A stretch of 64,000 bases of DNA. It comes from Blastococcus fimeti. Lineage in GTDB: Bacteria; Actinomycetota; Actinomycetes; Mycobacteriales; Geodermatophilaceae. The DNA lies in assembly GCA_900102115.1 (NCBI GenBank), contig FNAW01000004.1, positions 248,001-312,000 of the forward strand. The letters are read 5' to 3'. The notes beneath the pieces were generated by a model, which was not told the DNA's origin, ran no database searches, and saw only the letters and a program-made list of their open reading frames with translations. The position numbers and the translations under genes are program-made. This document shows, one piece after another, positions 38,131 through 47,013 of the stretch; position 1 is the first letter of the stretch; each line of letters opens with the position of its first letter.

Positions 38131-39654
38131 TCAGGAAGTGAGGGGGCGGACCAGCGGGAAGAGGATGGTCTCGCGAATACCCAGTCCGGTGAGCGTCATC
38201 ATCAGGCGGTCCATGCCCATGCCCATGCCGCCGGTCGGCGGCATTCCGTACTCGAGAGCCTCGAGGAAGTCCTCGTCGAGCGCCATGGCCTCGGGATCCC
38301 CCGCGGCGGCCAGCACGGCCTGCGCGGTGAACCGCTCCCGCTGCACCACGGGGTCGACCAGCTCGGAGTAGGCGGTCGCCCGCTCGATCCCGCCGATGTA
38401 GAGGTCCCACTTCTCGGCCAGGCCCGGGGTCGAGCGGTGCGCACGGGTCAGCGGCGAGGTGTCCACCGGGTAGTCGACCACGAACGTCGGGGACTGCAGC
38501 GAGTCCTGGACCAGCGCCTCGAAGATCTCCTCGACGACCTTGCCCGGCAGCCACTGCGGGTCGACACCGACGTCGTGCCGCTCGGCGACCGCGCGGAGCG
38601 CCTCGATCGGGGTCTCCGGCGTGATCTCCTCCCCCACGGCCTCGGAGACGGCGGTGTAGAGCGGGATCTGCGGCCATTCCCCCGACAGGTCCACCTCGGT
38701 GCCGTCGTGGTGGCGCGCGGTGTGGTCGCCGAACAGGGCCACGGCGGCGTCCTGGATCAGCTCGCGGGTCACCGTGGCCATCTCCTGGTAGTCCGCATAG
38801 GCCTGATAGGCCTCCAGCATCGCGAATTCCGGGGAGTGCGAGCTGTCCGCACCCTCGTTCCGGAAGTTCCGGTTGATCTCGAAGACCCGGTCCAGGCCGC
38901 CGACGATGCAGCGCTTGAGGAACAGCTCCGGCGCGATGCGCAGGTAGAGGTCCAGGTCGAAGGCGTTCATGTGCGTGCGGAACGGCCGGGCCGCCGCGCC
39001 GCCGTGCACGGTCTGCAGCATCGGCGTCTCGACCTCCAGGTAGCCGCGCGAGGTGAGCCCGGCGCGGAGGGAGGACATCACCGTGGCGCGCTGGCGCACG
39101 GTGCGGCGGGCCTCGTCGCGCACGATCAGGTCGACGTAGCGGCGGCGGACGCGCAGCTCCTCGCTCATCGGCTTGTGCGCCACCGGCAGGGGGCGCAGCG
39201 CCTTGGCCGTCAGCTGCCAGGAGTCGGCGAACACGGAGAGCTCGCCGCGGCGCGACGTCCCCACCTCACCGGTGACCAGCACGTGGTCACCCAGGTCGAC
39301 GTCGGCCTTCCACGCGGCGAGCGACTCCTCGCCCACGCGGTCCCGGGAGAGCATGACCTGCAGCTCGGCGTCGCCCTCGCGCAGCGTGGCGAAGCACAGC
39401 TTGCCGGTGTTGCGGAAGAAGATGACCCGGCCGGTGACGCCGGCCTGCTCGCCGGTCATGGTGTCCGGCTCGAGGTCGGGGTGCGCGGCGCGCACGGCGG
39501 CCAGCGTCGTCGTCCGGGGAACGGTCACGGGGTACGGGTCGATGCCCGACTCGCGGAGCCGGTCGAGCTTCGCGCGGCGGACGCGCATCTGCTCGGGCAG
39601 CTCGTCCATGCCGCCGTCGTCGTCCACGGCCGGGCCGTTCGGTGCGTCGTCCAC
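38131..39654 (-). CDS. lysS: Lysyl-tRNA synthetase (class II)
   Basis: A 507-residue class II synthetase with an N-terminal OB-fold (about 70-165) and catalytic core: motif 2 in [22 protein letters not shown] and motif 3 [15 protein letters not shown]. It charges tRNA-Lys. I start at GTG 39654, because TAGGCT lies 8 nt upstream; the internal ATG (MDELPEQM) would remove 15 residues. The -10 box's TAG is the coaX stop codon. It is last in the panC-panD-coaX-lysS series. Confidence 0.95.
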   Translation of the reverse strand: MDDAPNGPAVDDDGGMDELPEQMRVRRAKLDRLRESGIDPYPVTVPRTTTLAAVRAAHPDLEPDTMTGEQAGVTGRVIFFRNTGKLCFATLREGDAELQVMLSRDRVGEESLAAWKADVDLGDHVLVTGEVGTSRRGELSVFADSWQLTAKALRPLPVAHKPMSEELRVRRRYVDLIVRDEARRTVRQRATVMSSLRAGLTSRGYLEVETPMLQTVHGGAAARPFRTHMNAFDLDLYLRIAPELFLKRCIVGGLDRVFEINRNFRNEGADSSHSPEFAMLEAYQAYADYQEMATVTRELIQDAAVALFGDHTARHHDGTEVDLSGEWPQIPLYTAVSEAVGEEITPETPIEALRAVAERHDVGVDPQWLPGKVVEEIFEALVQDSLQSPTFVVDYPVDTSPLTRAHRSTPGLAEKWDLYIGGIERATAYSELVDPVVQRERFTAQAVLAAAGDPEAMALDEDFLEALEYGMPPTGGMGMGMDRLMMTLTGLGIRETILFPLVRPLTS

Positions 39655-39662
39655 GGGGCCCG

Positions 39663-39668
39663 AGCCTA
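39663..39668 (-). promoter_or_regulatory. -10 box of lysS overlapping the coaX stop
   Basis: TAGGCT on the minus strand, 8 nt before the lysS GTG. The TAG is the coaX stop codon. Confidence 0.45.
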
Positions 39669-40454
39669 CGGGCGCGCCTGGTGGCGCTCGAAGGCCAGCC
39701 GCAGGCCGTGCACCGTCAGGTCCGGTTCCCGCTCGGAGATGGTGCGGCAGTTGTCGGCGATCAGGGGAGCCAGTCCCCCGGTGGCGACGACGACCGGAGC
39801 GGTGCCGAACTGGGTCACCAGCTCCGCGGCGATCCGGCCGACCAGCCCGTCCACGAGGCCGGCGAACCCGAGGACCAGGCCGGACTGCAGTGCGGCCACG
39901 GTGTTCTTGCCGATGGCGTGCGGGGGCGCGGTCAGCTCGACCGAGCGCAGCTGGGCGGCGCGGGAGGCCAGCGCGTCGTGGCTGACCTCGACGCCAGGGG
40001 CGAGCGCGCCGCCGAGGAACTGCCCGCCCGGCCCCACGGCGTCGACGTTGGTCGAGGTGCCGAAGTCGACCACGACCACCGGCCGGGCGGCGCCGTCGGC
40101 TGCGCGCCCGAACATCTCGTGGGCCGCCAGTGCGGTGACCACCCGGTCGGCCCCGACCTCGCGCGGGTTGTCCACGTGCAGCGGGACGCCGGTGCGCACG
40201 CCGGGCCCGATGAGGACCACCGGCACCTCGAGGGAGTCCAGCAGCCGGCGCAGGGCCGGCAGCAGGGCCGGCACCGCCGAGCAGGCGGCGACGCCGGTGA
40301 CCGTGGTGTCGCGGAGCAGCCCGCGCCAGAGCATGAGCAGCTCGTCGGAGGTGGCCCGCGGCGCCGTAGTGACCCGCCAGGAGCCCACTCGCGTGGCCCC
40401 GTCGAAGGTGGCGAGGACGGTCTGGCTGTTGCCGACGTCGACGGTCAGCAGCAC
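39666..40454 (-). CDS. coaX: Type III pantothenate kinase
   Basis: A 262-residue ASKHA-fold kinase. The phosphate loop [12 protein letters not shown], the [11 protein letters not shown] motif and the [12 protein letters not shown] segment identify CoaX, which phosphorylates pantothenate as the first step to CoA and is not inhibited by CoA. GTG start 25 nt after panD. Grouping with panC and panD places synthesis and activation of pantothenate in one operon. Confidence 0.95.
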   Translation of the reverse strand: MLLTVDVGNSQTVLATFDGATRVGSWRVTTAPRATSDELLMLWRGLLRDTTVTGVAACSAVPALLPALRRLLDSLEVPVVLIGPGVRTGVPLHVDNPREVGADRVVTALAAHEMFGRAADGAARPVVVVDFGTSTNVDAVGPGGQFLGGALAPGVEVSHDALASRAAQLRSVELTAPPHAIGKNTVAALQSGLVLGFAGLVDGLVGRIAAELVTQFGTAPVVVATGGLAPLIADNCRTISEREPDLTVHGLRLAFERHQARP

Positions 40455-40479
40455 GGCCGCGCCCCGCCCGGCCGGGTGG

Positions 40480-40905
40480 TCACCGGACCGGGACGCCGAG
40501 GTCGCTGCGCCGCTGGTCGGTCGCGCCGGGCACCGGCGCCGAGGGGTCGCCGCCGAGCTCGACGATCCGGTTGGCGGCGTCCACGTGCACCACCTTGGGG
40601 ATGTAGCTCTTGGCCTCGGTCTCGTCCATGCCGCCGTAGCTGATCAGGATGACCAGGTCGCCGGGGTGCACCAGGTGCGCGGCGGCGCCGTTGATGCCGA
40701 TGACACCGGTGCCCCGCTCGCCGGGGATGACGTAGGTCTCCAGCCGGGCACCGTTGGTGATGTCGACGATCGCGACCTGCTCGCCGGGGATCAGGTCGGC
40801 GGCGTCGAGGAGGTCCTCGTCGACGGTGACCGAGCCGACGTAGTGCAGGTCGGCCTGGGTGACCGTCGCGCGGTGGATCTTGGACTTGAGCATGGTGCGC
40901 ATCAT
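40480..40905 (-). CDS. panD: Aspartate 1-decarboxylase
   Basis: A 141-residue pyruvoyl enzyme making beta-alanine. Self-cleavage occurs between Gly24 and Ser25 in YVGSVTVD, and Ser25 becomes the pyruvoyl group; with the ATG at 40905 the Ser falls exactly at 25 as in E. coli. The C-terminal tail is somewhat extended. Its ATG overlaps the panC stop (ATGA). Confidence 0.97.
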   Translation of the reverse strand: MMRTMLKSKIHRATVTQADLHYVGSVTVDEDLLDAADLIPGEQVAIVDITNGARLETYVIPGERGTGVIGINGAAAHLVHPGDLVILISYGGMDETEAKSYIPKVVHVDAANRIVELGGDPSAPVPGATDQRRSDLGVPVR

Positions 40906-41762
40906 CGGTCGGTCTCTCCCAGTCGGACATCGGTGTTGTCGAGGAGTCGGGTGCTGCCGGCGCGGACGGCGACCAGCAGGCGGGCGGGCCCGGCGGCGGG
41001 CGCCGGCCCCAGATCGGTATCGGTGAGTTCGAGGTAGTCCTGGAGCAGCTCCGGGCGCTCGTCGAGTACCGCGCGGGCGGCGCGGAGGACGGCGTCGGGA
41101 CCCTGCGGCCCGGCCTCGGCCCCGGCGCGCAGCGCGGCGGAGATCGTCGCGGCGGCGGCCCGCTGCGCGGGATCGAGGTAGCGGTTGCGGCTGGACAGCG
41201 CGAGCCCGTCGTCCTCGCGGACGGTCGGCACGCCGACCACCTCGACCGGCAGCGCCAGCTCCCGCGCCATGGAGCGGACGAGGGTGAGCTGCTGGTAGTC
41301 CTTCTCGCCGAAGAAGGCGGAGTCCGGTCGCACCAGCCCGAACAGCTTGGCGACGACGGTGAGCACGCCGGCGAAGTGCCCCGGGCGGATGGCGCCCTCG
41401 AGCACCGAGCCGAGCGGGCCCGGGTCGACGGTCACGCCCACGGCGGACGGCGGGTAGACCTCCTCGACCGGCGGGTGGAAGACGACGTCGGCGCCCTCCT
41501 CGGCGAGCGCGGCGAGGTCGGCGTCCCAGGTGCGGGGGTAGCGGTCGAAGTCCTCGCCGGGGCCGAACTGGGTCGGGTTGACGAAGATCGAGACGACGAC
41601 CGTCGCCGCCTGCTCGCGGGCCGCCCGCACCAGCGTGCGGTGGCCCTCGTGCAGCGCGCCCATGGTCGGGACCAGTGCGACCGGTCCGGGCAGCTCGGCG
41701 AGCAGTCGGCGCAGGTCGGCCACCGTCTCCGCGACGGCGGGGCTCGTGCGCACGGCCGTCAC
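40902..41762 (-). CDS. panC: Pantothenate synthetase
   Basis: A 286-residue enzyme joining pantoate and beta-alanine with ATP. The HxGH motif is in [10 protein letters not shown], and [18 protein letters not shown] and [10 protein letters not shown] are present. The GTG at 41762 overlaps the stop of the upstream Rossmann gene (GTGA). The partner panB is not in the window. Confidence 0.96.
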   Translation of the reverse strand: MTAVRTSPAVAETVADLRRLLAELPGPVALVPTMGALHEGHRTLVRAAREQAATVVVSIFVNPTQFGPGEDFDRYPRTWDADLAALAEEGADVVFHPPVEEVYPPSAVGVTVDPGPLGSVLEGAIRPGHFAGVLTVVAKLFGLVRPDSAFFGEKDYQQLTLVRSMARELALPVEVVGVPTVREDDGLALSSRNRYLDPAQRAAAATISAALRAGAEAGPQGPDAVLRAARAVLDERPELLQDYLELTDTDLGPAPAAGPARLLVAVRAGSTRLLDNTDVRLGETDR

Positions 41763-42703
41763 CGGGAGCCCGCCTCGTCGCGGGTGGTGGCGAGCAGGTC
41801 CAGCAGCGGGGCGCCCTCGTGCTGCTTGAGCCGGCCGCCGGCCAGCGCGCGTTCGGTGGTCCGGCGGGCCATCGCGACGTAGGCCGCGACCGACTCCGGC
41901 GCCCGCTCGGCGAGGGTCTCCAGGTGGCGGCCGACCGTGCCGACGTCGCCCCGGCTGACCGGGCCGGTGAGCCCCCGGTCGCCGCGGCGCAGGCCGTTGT
42001 CCAGGGCGGCGGTCAGCAGCGGCGCGAGGATCCGCGCCGGCTCGGAGACCCCGGCGGTGCGGAGCAGGTCCGCGGCCTCGGCCACCAGGGTGACCAGGTG
42101 GTTGGCGCCGGTGACCAGGGCCGCGTGGTAGAGCGTGCGGTCGGCCTCGGCGACGAAGAACGGCTCGCCGCCCATCTCCAGGACCAGCGTCTCGGCGACG
42201 GGCCGGTAGGACGGGTGGCTGGTCACCCCGAAGGGGGTGCCGGCGAGCCGGTCGGCGTCCTCGGGGGCGCCGGTGAAGGTCATCGCCGGGTGCAGGGCGA
42301 GCGGCAGGACGCCGGCCCGCTCGGCCGGGGCGAGCACGGCCAGGCCGTGCGCGCCGGAGGTGTGGAAGGCGAGCTGGCCGGCGCGCCAGGCACCGGTCTC
42401 GGCGAGGCCGGCGACCAGGCCGGGCAGGGTGTCGTCGGGGACGGCGAGGACGACGAGGTCCGCCGCGTCGACCACCTGGTCCGCGGGCAGCAGCGGCACG
42501 CCGGGCAGCAGGCGGCCGGCGCGCAGGTGCGAGTCGGCGGACAGGCCGGAGGCGGCGACGACGTCGTGACCTGCGGCGGAGAGCGCGGCGCCGAGGACGG
42601 CGCCGACACGGCCGGCGCCGATGATCCCCACGCGCAGGCGCGCGGGCGCATCGGCCGCCGAGGGGAGTCCGGCAGCGCGGACGTTCCTGCGGGCAGCAGG
42701 CAT
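41759..42703 (-). CDS. Rossmann-like/DUF2520 oxidoreductase-like protein
   Basis: A 314-residue protein. The N-terminal NAD(P)-binding fold has [16 protein letters not shown], and the C-terminal helical DUF2520 domain follows (about 165-290). It is the homologue of Rv3603c, always next to panC in actinobacteria. It looks like a ketopantoate-reductase or pyrroline-carboxylate-reductase relative; a ketopantoate reductase role is plausible from context but unproven. ATG at 42703 with GAGAGGTG upstream. Confidence 0.88.
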   Translation of the reverse strand: MPAARRNVRAAGLPSAADAPARLRVGIIGAGRVGAVLGAALSAAGHDVVAASGLSADSHLRAGRLLPGVPLLPADQVVDAADLVVLAVPDDTLPGLVAGLAETGAWRAGQLAFHTSGAHGLAVLAPAERAGVLPLALHPAMTFTGAPEDADRLAGTPFGVTSHPSYRPVAETLVLEMGGEPFFVAEADRTLYHAALVTGANHLVTLVAEAADLLRTAGVSEPARILAPLLTAALDNGLRRGDRGLTGPVSRGDVGTVGRHLETLAERAPESVAAYVAMARRTTERALAGGRLKQHEGAPLLDLLATTRDEAGSR

Positions 42704-42751
42704 CGGTGCACCTCTCGTTCCAGTCCCGAACGGGTACCGGACGTCGGTTCT

Positions 42752-42772
42752 CGGCTCCCAGGTCGGGAGCCG
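42752..42772. promoter_or_regulatory. Perfect 8-bp inverted repeat
   Basis: CGGCTCCC-AGGTC-GGGAGCCG lies 48 bp upstream of the DUF2520 gene in the 276-bp divergent region before the SDR gene. It may be an operator or an RNA hairpin. Apart from this and a TAACGT box the region shows nothing else clear. Confidence 0.45.
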
Positions 42773-42939
42773 GGTCGTGCTGGTCTCGCGGGCCGTACCG
42801 GCGTGGCCTGCTGCAACCGTGGGTGTCGCGCAGGAAGAACGCCGAGGGCGAGTGTGGAACTCCCTCGTCCGGTGTGCAACGCGCGGGGAGTGTGGCATGC
42901 CTCACCCGGGCCGGGGGCCACGCCGCCGGGGCCCGCCCC

Positions 42940-42945
42940 TAACGT
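42940..42945 (+). promoter_or_regulatory. Candidate -10 box of the SDR gene
   Basis: TAACGT, 34 nt before the SDR start codon, leaving a short leader with the SD. Confidence 0.4.
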
Positions 42946-42979
42946 GACCGGGAACACCCCTACAGCGACAGGAGACGGC

Positions 42980-43729
42980 GTGGACAGCTTCGAGGGACGG
43001 ACCGCTCTGGTGACCGGCGGCAGCCGCGGCATCGGCCTGGGCATCGCCCAGAGCCTGGTGAAGCGCGGCGCCAAGGTGGTGCTCACGGCCCGCAAGCCCG
43101 AGGCGCTCGCCGAGGCGGTCGAGGCGCTCGGCGGGCCGGAGGTCGCCGTCGCGGTCGCGGGCAACGCCGGGGACGCCGAGCACCGCGCCACCGCCGTCCG
43201 CACGGCCGTGGACACCTTCGGCAGCCTGGACATGCTGGTCGGCAACGTGGGGATCAACCCGGTCTACGGCCCGATGATGGACCTCGACCTCGACGCCTTC
43301 CGCAAGATCCTGGACACCAACGTGGTCGCGTCCCTGGACCTCGTGCAGCAGGCCTGGCGGGCGTGGATGTCCGAGCACGGCGGCTCGGTGCTCTTCGTGG
43401 CGTCGGTGGCCGGCCTGCGGTCGTCGCAGATGATCGGCGGCTACGGCGTGAGCAAGGCGGCGGTCATCAACATGACCGCGCAGCTCGCCGTGGAGATGGG
43501 CCCGAAGGTCCGGGTCAACGCCGTGGCCCCGGCCGTGGTCAAGACCCGCTTCGCCGAGGCCCTCTACGAGGGCCGCGAGGCCGAGGTGGCCGCGGGCTAC
43601 CCGGTGGGCCGGCTCGGCGTGCCCGAGGACGTCGGCGAGGCCGCGGCCTACCTGCTGGGCGACGGCGCCGGCTGGGTCACCGGTCAGACCCTGGTGCTCG
43701 ACGGCGGCTCGGGGGTCAAGGGCCGCTGA
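42980..43729 (+). CDS. Short-chain dehydrogenase/reductase
   Basis: A 249-residue classical SDR. The cofactor motif TGGSRGIG, a NVG variant of the NNAG motif (VGNVGINP), catalytic Ser in VASVAGL, and Tyr-x3-Lys in YGVSK are all there, with the C-terminal GQTLVLDGGSG. The Arg in the glycine loop and next strand (LTARK) suggests NADP preference. The substrate is unknown. GTG start with CAGGAG. It is one of the genes inserted in the otherwise conserved pan-fol block; its stop is 6 nt from the convergent DUF6779 gene. Confidence 0.93.
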   Translation: MDSFEGRTALVTGGSRGIGLGIAQSLVKRGAKVVLTARKPEALAEAVEALGGPEVAVAVAGNAGDAEHRATAVRTAVDTFGSLDMLVGNVGINPVYGPMMDLDLDAFRKILDTNVVASLDLVQQAWRAWMSEHGGSVLFVASVAGLRSSQMIGGYGVSKAAVINMTAQLAVEMGPKVRVNAVAPAVVKTRFAEALYEGREAEVAAGYPVGRLGVPEDVGEAAAYLLGDGAGWVTGQTLVLDGGSGVKGR

Positions 43730-43735
43730 CGGCGC

Positions 43736-45181
43736 TCAGTCGCGGCCGAGCACCCGCGAGAGGACGTCGTCGGAGCCGTCGCCGTCCTCGCGGTAGCGGC
43801 GCCGCCGCCGGCCGCCGGACGCGGGGCTGACGCCGTTCTCGGCCAGGATCTCGGCGAGCCGGTTGGCGCTGCCCGGGGACGTGGTCGGGCCGGCCGGCTG
43901 CACCGGCGGCGGCGCCGGGGTGGGGGTCGGGGCCGGGCTCGGCTGGGGCATCGCGACGCGGTACCCGCCGCGGTCCTCGACACGGGTCCGCGCCGCCGGA
44001 CCGGGCTGCTCGGCCGTGCGCGCCTCGGCGACCGGCACCGGGGGCAGCTCGGCGTCGTCGCTCCGGCGGCGCCGTGGGGCCGGCCGCGGCGGCGCGGGCC
44101 GCACGTCGGGAGCTGCGGGCGCCTCCGCCACGGCCGGCGCCTCGGCGACGTCGAGCAGCTCGCGGGCCACCAGCCAGTCCAGCGGCGAGGGCGGCGGCTC
44201 CACCGGGGTGGGTGCCGGCAGCAGCGGGAAGGTCGTCGTGGCCGGCGCGCGGCGTGCGGGATCCGCCGGCGCGAGGTCGGGGACGCTCGGCGCGGCGGTC
44301 GGGGGCGGTCCCAGCCGGGAGGGCTGAGGACCGGCGAACACGCTGGTGGGCGGCGCGGGCGGCGTCCAGGACGCGGCGGTGTGCGTGGCCGGCGAGGCAC
44401 GGACGTCGGTCCGCTCCACCCGCACCTGCTCGAACTGCCGCGTCTCGCGCGGCTCGTCCAGGCGGACGGCGGGCCAGCCGCCGGTCAGCTCGCGCGGGGT
44501 CTCCTCGCCCCAGGAGGCCTCCAGCGTGCGGGTCGGCTCCCCCGGCAGCCGGCTGGCCTGGGTGCGCATGACGATCCGCTCGATCAGCATCTCCGAGGAG
44601 AGCTGCTCGGTGAGCTCGACGCGCAGCCGGCCCATGTCGTCCCGCAGCTCGTGCAGCTGGCCCAGCTCGTGCCGCAGCGAGCCCAGGGCCACGATGTCGT
44701 CGCGCATCGCGGCCACCCGGGCGACCTCCTCGCGCAGGCCGGAGAGGCCGGCGACGTCGGAGCGCAGGGCGGCGACGCCGGCCACCTGGTCGCGCAGTTC
44801 AGCGAGCGCGGCGAGCTCGCCCCGGAGCGCGTCGAGCTCCTCGCGCATCGTCTGCTCGGTCTCGCGCCGCAGCTGGTTCTCCAGCTCGAGCTCGTACTCG
44901 CGGCGGGCGGCGACCTCGAGGTCGAGCTCGTGCTCGTAGGCCCGGCGCAGCTGCGCCTCGCGGGCGGCCGCGGCCGCCTGGTCGCCCCCGCGGCGCCCGG
45001 CGGCGAAGGTGGCGAGCACGAACGCCCAGGCCACCGCGACGACGGCGATCCGCAGGTACTGGGGGTTGTCGGTGAGGAAGACCGCGAGGGTGGCGGCCGC
45101 CGCCAGCACGAAGCCCCCGGCCACGACCAGGACGCGCCTGGGGACCCCACCGGCGACGGCGTCGTCCTCGCTGCGGGGCAT
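43736..45181 (-). CDS. DUF6779-like membrane coiled-coil protein
   Basis: A 481-residue protein with two N-terminal helices (about 14-34 and 41-62), a long coiled coil (about 70-215) rich in EL and LR repeats with heptads such as LRDQVAGVAALRSDVAGLSGLREEV cut into short units, and a Pro/Ala-rich low-complexity C-terminus. It matches the Ala/Arg/Pro-rich Rv3604c of M. tuberculosis in position and make-up. Function unknown; a cell-envelope or division scaffold is conceivable. ATG at 45181 with TACGCT 6 nt upstream. Confidence 0.8.
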   Translation of the reverse strand: MPRSEDDAVAGGVPRRVLVVAGGFVLAAAATLAVFLTDNPQYLRIAVVAVAWAFVLATFAAGRRGGDQAAAAAREAQLRRAYEHELDLEVAARREYELELENQLRRETEQTMREELDALRGELAALAELRDQVAGVAALRSDVAGLSGLREEVARVAAMRDDIVALGSLRHELGQLHELRDDMGRLRVELTEQLSSEMLIERIVMRTQASRLPGEPTRTLEASWGEETPRELTGGWPAVRLDEPRETRQFEQVRVERTDVRASPATHTAASWTPPAPPTSVFAGPQPSRLGPPPTAAPSVPDLAPADPARRAPATTTFPLLPAPTPVEPPPSPLDWLVARELLDVAEAPAVAEAPAAPDVRPAPPRPAPRRRRSDDAELPPVPVAEARTAEQPGPAARTRVEDRGGYRVAMPQPSPAPTPTPAPPPVQPAGPTTSPGSANRLAEILAENGVSPASGGRRRRRYREDGDGSDDVLSRVLGRD

Positions 45182-45187
45182 GCACCA

Positions 45188-45193
45188 AGCGTA
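45188..45193 (-). promoter_or_regulatory. -10 box of the DUF6779-like gene
   Basis: TACGCT on the minus strand, 6 nt before ATG 45181; no SD. Confidence 0.5.
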
Positions 45194-45270
45194 GCGGCGC
45201 GACCCCCCGTCGCTCATCCTCCGTGGGCCGGCGTCCTGCCGTCGTCGGGACCGGCTGCGACAGTGGGCCG

Positions 45271-45879
45271 GTGACCCTGTCGCTGCTGGACTGGCGCCGC
45301 CGCACGGCTGCGCTCTACGCCGCCGCCCGTTCCTCCGCCGACCCCGAGGCGGGCTGGCGCACCTGGCGGGACGGCCGGGACGAGCTGTTCGCCGACCATC
45401 CCGACTCCCCGCTGGACGCGGCCGCGCGGGAGTCGTTCGAGGGGCTGCCGTTCCTGCCCTACGACCCGGCGCTGCGCTTCGAGCCCGCACTGGAGGCGGT
45501 CGAGCCGGCCCGGCTGGAGGTCCCCACGGCCGCCGACGGGACCGTGCCGCTGCATCGGATCGGCGCGGTGACCCTGCCCGGCCTGGGGCGCCTGGACGTG
45601 TGGTGGGTCGCGCTCTACGGGGGCGGGGTCTTCGTGCCGCTCCGCGACGAGACGGCCGGGCAGGGCACCTACGGCGGTGGCCGCTACCTGCTCGACACCG
45701 TCAAGGGCGCCGACCTCGGCAGCTCCGGCGGGCGGCTGGTGCTCGACCTCAACCTGGCCTACCACCCGTCCTGCGCCTACGACCCGCGCTGGTCGTGCCC
45801 GCTGGCCCCCGAGGGGAACCGGATCGACGCACCGGTCGCCGCCGGGGAGCAGCTGCCCCCCGGCGGCGGTTGGTACTAG
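45271..45879 (+). CDS. DUF1684 protein
   Basis: A 202-residue cytoplasmic protein. The DUF1684 signature is clear: WRDGRDELFADHPDSPLD, a beta-rich middle, FVPLRDETAGQGTYGGGRYLLDTVKGAD, and LDLNLAYHPSCAYDPRWSCPLAPEGNRI at the end. The family is uncharacterised, sometimes linked to oxidoreductase or thiamine-type contexts, without proof. GTG start at 45271. Its stop is one nucleotide from the stop of the convergent binding-protein gene. Confidence 0.92.
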   Translation: MTLSLLDWRRRTAALYAAARSSADPEAGWRTWRDGRDELFADHPDSPLDAAARESFEGLPFLPYDPALRFEPALEAVEPARLEVPTAADGTVPLHRIGAVTLPGLGRLDVWWVALYGGGVFVPLRDETAGQGTYGGGRYLLDTVKGADLGSSGGRLVLDLNLAYHPSCAYDPRWSCPLAPEGNRIDAPVAAGEQLPPGGGWY

Positions 45880-45880
45880 A

Positions 45881-46891
45881 TCAGTCCTGGGCGAGCGCGC
45901 CGTCGGAGCTGAAGACCAGGCCGAGGGAGACCTCGCCCTGCTGGAGGGCGGCCTTGGTCAGCGGCCCGCCGGTGTCCAGCTCGCGGAAGCTGTCGAACTC
46001 CAGGCCGTAGGTCTCCTCGAGACCGGGCTGGCAGAACGGCCGGGTCGGGCACTCCGTCGGGCCACCGAGCACCAGCGAGCCGTCGTCGCAGGCGTCGGCC
46101 AGCTCCGAGAGCGTGCTGACGCCGAGCTCGTCGGCGAACGCCTGGGTGACGGCGAAGGCGTTCTGGTCGGCGGCCTCGGACGGCTCCCCGAAGACCAGGC
46201 CGTTGGCCTCGGCCAGCGGCTGCAGCGCGGCAACCGTCGCCTCGACGTCCCCGCTGGCGACCGGCTCCGGGTTGGGGCCGTTGACCTTGGCGTTCAGCGC
46301 CTCGGTGACCGTCGAGACGTACTCCGGGAACGCCTGGATCTCGGTGCCCTCGATCAGCGCGGCGAGGTACAAGTCCCGGTTGCCCACCTCGCGGGCGGAG
46401 GCGTCGAAGCCGGCGGCGCGGAGCACCTCGGCATAGATGTTGGCCAGGATCGTCGACTCGGTGAAGTTGCCTCCGCCCACGACGATCGTGCCGCTGCCCT
46501 GCTCCAGGCCGTCGGTGACGCCGGACTCCTCGACCCAGGCCGTCGCGACGTCCTCGGCACTCTCCCGCTGCAGGTCGACCGCCGCGTTGAGCTCGACCAG
46601 CTCGTCGGTGGTGAGCGCCGCGGACACGGCGTCCAGCGCCGGCAGCAGCGCGGGGTTGGCCGCCGCGGTGGCGGCGTTCACCGCGGGGATGACGTTGTCG
46701 GCGTTCTGCAGCTCGAGGTCGTCCTCGAGGACGACGAGCTGGTCTCCCTCGATCGGGGCGCAGGCCTCGCCGGAGGCCGTGCCGCCGCCGCTGCCGCCCT
46801 CGTCGGAGCCGGAGGAACCGGACTCCCCGCAGGCGGCGGTCAGAGCCACCGCCATCACGAGTGGAGCGACGATCCGGATACGCGTGCGCAT
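45881..46891 (-). CDS. Circularly permuted betaine-type substrate-binding lipoprotein (ProX/OpuBC family)
   Basis: A 336-residue lipoprotein (lipobox LTAAC, Cys21). Residues about 50-128 (LVVLEDDLELQNADNVIPAVN through ELNAAVDL and VATAWVEESG) correspond to the last part of normal OpuBC/ProX proteins. Residues about 134-336 (IVVGGGNFTESTILANIYAEVL through YGLEFDSF and the final FSSDGALAQD) correspond to the first part. The domain order is thus permuted, with a GLEQGSG joint. It delivers glycine betaine, choline or a similar quaternary amine to the transporter encoded upstream. It lies 122 nt after the permease gene behind three inverted repeats. Confidence 0.9.
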   Translation of the reverse strand: MRTRIRIVAPLVMAVALTAACGESGSSGSDEGGSGGGTASGEACAPIEGDQLVVLEDDLELQNADNVIPAVNAATAAANPALLPALDAVSAALTTDELVELNAAVDLQRESAEDVATAWVEESGVTDGLEQGSGTIVVGGGNFTESTILANIYAEVLRAAGFDASAREVGNRDLYLAALIEGTEIQAFPEYVSTVTEALNAKVNGPNPEPVASGDVEATVAALQPLAEANGLVFGEPSEAADQNAFAVTQAFADELGVSTLSELADACDDGSLVLGGPTECPTRPFCQPGLEETYGLEFDSFRELDTGGPLTKAALQQGEVSLGLVFSSDGALAQD

Positions 46892-46943
46892 GGTGCCCGC
46901 CTTCTGTGTCCCGTGGCCGCCCTGTTGCAGCCACGCGTGTCTG

Positions 46944-46959
46944 GCGGGAGGTCTCCCGC
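46944..46959. promoter_or_regulatory. Inverted repeat upstream of the binding-protein gene
   Basis: GCGGGAG-GT-CTCCCGC, a perfect 7-bp inverted repeat, 53 bp upstream of the binding-protein start. Confidence 0.45.
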
Positions 46960-46979
46960 AGGGGTCATCGAACCGAAGT

Positions 46980-46991
46980 GTTGCGCGCAAC
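46980..46991. promoter_or_regulatory. 12-bp palindrome upstream of the binding-protein gene
   Basis: GTTGCGCGCAAC, a perfect palindrome, followed 3 bp later by ATGCG-TTTC-CGCAT (46995-47008). This pattern is more like repressor operators than a terminator. Confidence 0.45.
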
Positions 46992-47013
46992 GCAATGCGT
47001 TTCCGCATCGGGT

